NCBI GenBank assembly: GCA_024741835.1
Contig: JAENRP010000156.1
Coordinates: 1-20,470, forward strand
Length of the DNA stretch: 20,470 nt
Reading direction: 5' to 3'
Source: Diplocarpon mali
Lineage: Eukaryota; Ascomycota; Leotiomycetes; Helotiales; Drepanopezizaceae
The position numbers and the translations under genes are program-made. Within the stretch, counting starts at the first letter, position 1. The number at the start of each line of letters is the position of its first letter. This document shows positions 18,402 through 20,470 of the stretch, in pieces. Below the pieces are notes generated by a model that saw only the letters and a list, made by a program, of their open reading frames with translations, did not search any database and had not been told where the DNA came from.

Positions 18402-18892
18402 CAGATTTTCCCATTTCGGCCCTTATTCCGACTCTCCTACCTCTGATCCGATAAAGCTTGAATTGTCAGCTTATTAGTACGATTGTCGGATTCCCAGCCT
18501 TTCTAATACGAAGAAGTTTGATTAGCTATAATAGCTACTTTAAATAATAGCAGTTTCGAGTATTTATGCAATACTAAACAAAAGCTCTAATCGGGAGTGT
18601 CTCCTTAGCTTCCTTAAAAAGCTAAATCGGATACTTTAGCCGCCTCCACTCGATAGAACTCTAAAAACTGCCCCGGAATCGTCTCCGGAGACCCCTTTAT
18701 TCTAAGGACCAATAGGAATTGTCTTAAAAGCTAAGATGAATCTTTCTTAGAAACTTTATCTTAGAAATTAGTCTTTGATTTAATAAACCTTTTCTTACTG
18801 CTAGTGATTGTAGTACCTTTATTTATTGCTTTGTACCTACTAAAGAAGTCTTAGTAAAGTATAAATAAACTTTCTGCGGAAGCCGGATTTTC

Positions 18893-18915
18893 ACTCCTGG
18901 GCCAGGCCCGCGAGT
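18893..18915. repeat. 23-bp palindrome copy in G2 leader, well preserved
   Basis: Begins ACTCCTGGGCC, centre A, ends GGCCCGCGAGT. Flanking GATTTTC and GGGAATC extend the possible stem. Same leader site as 6780 and 14480, with far less decay, so it is close to the ancestral form at this locus. Confidence 0.9.
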
Positions 18916-18956
18916 GGGAATCTAAAAATGCAATTTTGTATAACTCGAGTTCTTTA

Positions 18957-19001
18957 CCTTCCCCTTCTACACCTTCTCCTTCGACACCTTCCCCTTCGAC
19001 A
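18957..19001 (+). repeat. Three 15-bp minisatellite units (PSPST in the gag frame)
   Basis: Three consecutive units of the type CCTTCNCCTTCNACA at 18957, 18972 and 18987. They read PSPST three times in the gag frame but lie before the likely start ATG at 19020. The matching G1 region lacks them. Confidence 0.85.
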
Positions 19002-19019
19002 ACTGCACCTACTTTCTCA

Positions 19020-20201
19020 ATGTCGACACTTGAAAATACTAAAAATATCAATTTTAAACCTCCTTCTGACCCTTTGCCCGAATCTTTTCAAGCTCGCCCT
19101 AGTCACTTTAAGATTGACTCAGATTCTGAAAACTCCTCAGAATACCTTAGGACCTGTATTCGACCTGACTCCCCTCCTATCGAAACGAATAAAGCAATAA
19201 TAGCCGCCTTTAAAGCTATCACTAATCATTTTCCCCTCCCTAGTTCCCTTAGCGCTCCTTATTTCACTAGAGCTAATATTACTAATTTCCTTAAACAATA
19301 CGAGGAGACTTATTATAATTTCGGCATTAGATATAATAAAATAATCAATCGACTTCCCCGCTACTATAACTAAACTAGCAAAGATATTATCAAATCTCTG
19401 CCTAAGTGGAAGCTTCGCGAGTCCTAGGAACTACTCGTTAAGGCTCTTAAAGCTGAATTTCGGGAATTTAATAGACAGCAGATTCGCGACACTCTGGCCT
19501 TTCTAAAGGAGTTTGTTCTTATTACTCGCACTCCTAAGGAACTCAAAAACTACTATCGGACCTTTACTTGAGTGTCGAATACCTTAATTGACTAGAAAAT
19601 ACTTAGCGAAGTTGAAAGAGGCCGCCTTTTCTTACTCGGATTACCCACTGGCCTTCGCAATAAGATCATTAAGAATTTCAGGATCGATGAATAAGACCCT
19701 ATAACCTTTGCCTCATTTGAGGAGTTCTCGGCCTTTGCTTTAAAATCAGATCTTAATAAAAGAACTATTAATGCTATAGAATAGGAAAAAGCCCCTACTC
19801 CCTCCTATACTAAAGACCTCAAGAGCTTGGTTTAAGAATACTCAAAGGCTCTAGAAGTTACAAAGGAGGCAAAGAGAAATCCAGTGGTAATTCCCTTTAC
19901 TCGCAGTCCCAGCCTAGGAGTGAAATCTGCCTTAAAAATCAAGGAACTTGAAGCCCAGTTTTCTAAACTCCGCATCTAACGTTTAAAAACCTCAATCGAA
20001 GGCCTTCTTTAGAAAACTTATCACGCCCCTTAGTTTGGAAATCGATAGGCTTTAAAAGGCAAAAACCAGCACGCGAACTCTAAATACCTAAATCCAGCTT
20101 CCCTTAAGTTGAATAAGCGAGTTGCTACCTTAGAAAGGCTTAATAAACGTCTATATTAAAGGAATTCCTAAATTGTCAATCGAATTTTATACAAAGCTTG
20201 A
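19020..20201 (+). pseudogene. Ty3/gypsy gag of G2, lightly mutated, C-terminus divergent
   Basis: Start ATG at 19020 (MSTLENTKNINFK); stop taken at TGA 20199. The gag domain is clear: NITNFLKQYEETYYNFG, INRLPRYYN, DIIKSLPKWK, LRDTLAFLKEF-like and RGRLFLLGLPTG blocks, as in fungal gypsy capsid proteins (the family motif is RRLPRYC; the last Cys is lost here). About ten in-frame stops are present: TAA 19371, several TAG where Gln is expected, and a TGA at about 19569. Damage is much lighter than in G1. The two gags match until about 20050, then diverge completely. G1 goes on to a Cys cluster and protease, whereas G2 has a short basic tail (LNKRVATLERLNKRLYQR). Gag forms the particle shell; this copy cannot make a full protein. 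Confidence 0.85.
19899..19921. repeat. 23-bp palindrome copy in G2 gag
   Basis: Begins ACTCGCAGTCC and ends GCCTAGGAGT. It reads TRSPSLGV in the gag frame, at the same site as 15489 in G1. Confidence 0.88.
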
Positions 20202-20323
20202 ATTTTCTTTAGCGAGGACGCCTCTTAAGTTAGTTAGGGCATATATGCTTAGGATTACTTGAAATTGTCTTCGAATTTTCCTTAAAATTGCGATTTAATA
20301 GCTTTAATAACTTCGAGCTTTTG

Positions 20324-20346
20324 ACTCGCAGTCCCGGACCAGGAGT
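20324..20346. repeat. 23-bp palindrome copy downstream of G2 gag
   Basis: Begins ACTCGCAGTCC and ends GGACCAGGAGT. In the locally open frame it would read TRSPGPGV, the usual phase, but coding status is unproven. Confidence 0.85.
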
Positions 20347-20447
20347 CGCATTACCAAAGGAGGAAAAAAGGAGTTTTTATTATTTTATACGTTTACTACC
20401 GCACCTCCCCCCTTCCCCCTCTCCCTCTATATATTTCTTTAAAATCC

Positions 20448-20470
20448 ACTCGCGGGCCCGACCCGCGAGT
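20448..20470. repeat. 23-bp palindrome, best-preserved copy
   Basis: ACTCGCGGGCC, centre C, then GACCCGCGAGT. The two 11-base arms are complementary except at one pair next to the centre. It contains no CpA or TpG, so it is not itself a preferred RIP target. It lies at the extreme end of the window, so its right flank is unseen. Confidence 0.92.

Larger units (their letters stand above)
18181..19019 (+). mobile_element. G2 leader between LTR and gag
   Basis: Begins GTGATCTACGCAGGGAC (expected primer-binding region; tRNA not assigned). It matches the G1 leader, with clearly fewer transitions. Differences from G1 are a 54-bp tandem duplication (18294-18401) and, just before gag, three PSPST-type 15-bp repeats. 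The gag frame is open upstream to 18858, but no ATG occurs in it before 19020, so this stretch is treated as leader. The short open frames on both strands here are incidental. Confidence 0.75.
20202..20470. other. G2 sequence beyond gag, with two palindromes and a pyrimidine tract
   Basis: No homology to G1 is visible. A C/T-rich tract spans about 20402-20430. One + strand frame is largely open, reading FNSFNNFELL before the palindrome at 20324 and PKEEKRS after it, but it is too short to call a gene. The window ends exactly on the last base of another palindrome. Confidence 0.5.

Noticed and set aside
18851..19051. 66-codon minus-strand ORF with GEGVE repeats, and an overlapping 90-codon + strand frame from 18928
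   Set aside because: Both are shadows of the 15-bp minisatellite and the start of G2 gag, whose frame is fixed by homology to G1.
1..20470. Mitochondrial origin, given high AT and GC-rich palindromes like mitochondrial GC clusters
   Set aside because: The content is LTR retrotransposons with RIP damage, which is nuclear. No mitochondrial gene, tRNA or rRNA was seen.

Overview
The window looks like a gene-poor, AT-rich heterochromatic stretch of a filamentous ascomycete (Pezizomycotina) genome. It contains no intact gene. It is packed with old transposable elements whose coding frames can still be followed for kilobases because the damage is almost entirely C-to-T / G-to-A transition. CAA and CAG glutamine codons read TAA and TAG, Cys and His codons read Tyr, and catalytic Asp codons read Asn. 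This is the signature of repeat-induced point mutation (RIP), probably with CpG deamination on top. The organism is inferred from RIP plus fungal-type copia and gypsy polyproteins; no host gene is present to confirm it.

Layout. (1) 1-6151: two paralogous degenerate ORFs on the + strand, called A (5'-truncated by the window edge, 1-2091) and B (full length, 2741-6151, about 1137 codons). They align along their length and belong to a protein family I do not recognise. (2) 6449-7719: a composite of two ~250-bp LTRs in inverted orientation around a gypsy leader fragment. (3) About 7945-11015, minus strand: a Ty1/copia pol relic (GAG-pre-integrase, integrase, reverse transcriptase) with catalytic residues mutated. 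(4) 11016-13562, + strand: an LTR beginning TGTTA, a leader and a degenerate gag with a decayed CCHC zinc knuckle (element E1). It cuts the copia relic at 11016. (5) 13563-17929: a gypsy element (G1) with LTR, leader and gag-protease-pol, inserted into E1. (6) 17930-20470: a second, visibly younger and less mutated copy of the same gypsy family (G2), inserted into the pol of G1 just before the reverse transcriptase. E1 in copia, G1 in E1 and G2 in G1 make a nested stack.

The most unusual feature crosses all of these families. A 23-bp GC-rich palindrome (arm ACTCGCGGGCC, one centre base, arm GGCCCGCGAGT, usually degraded) occurs 27 times in 20 kb. Twenty-one copies lie inside recognisable degenerate ORFs, and every one is in the same codon phase, reading T-x-x-P/L-x-L-x-V. 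Ten form a near-tandem array in the copia polyprotein with steps of 39, 48 or 90 nt, all multiples of three. Two copies sit at matching places in A and B, so they predate that duplication. This resembles, at smaller scale and in a fungus, the in-frame palindromic elements known from Rickettsia. I know of no description of it, but I could not search.
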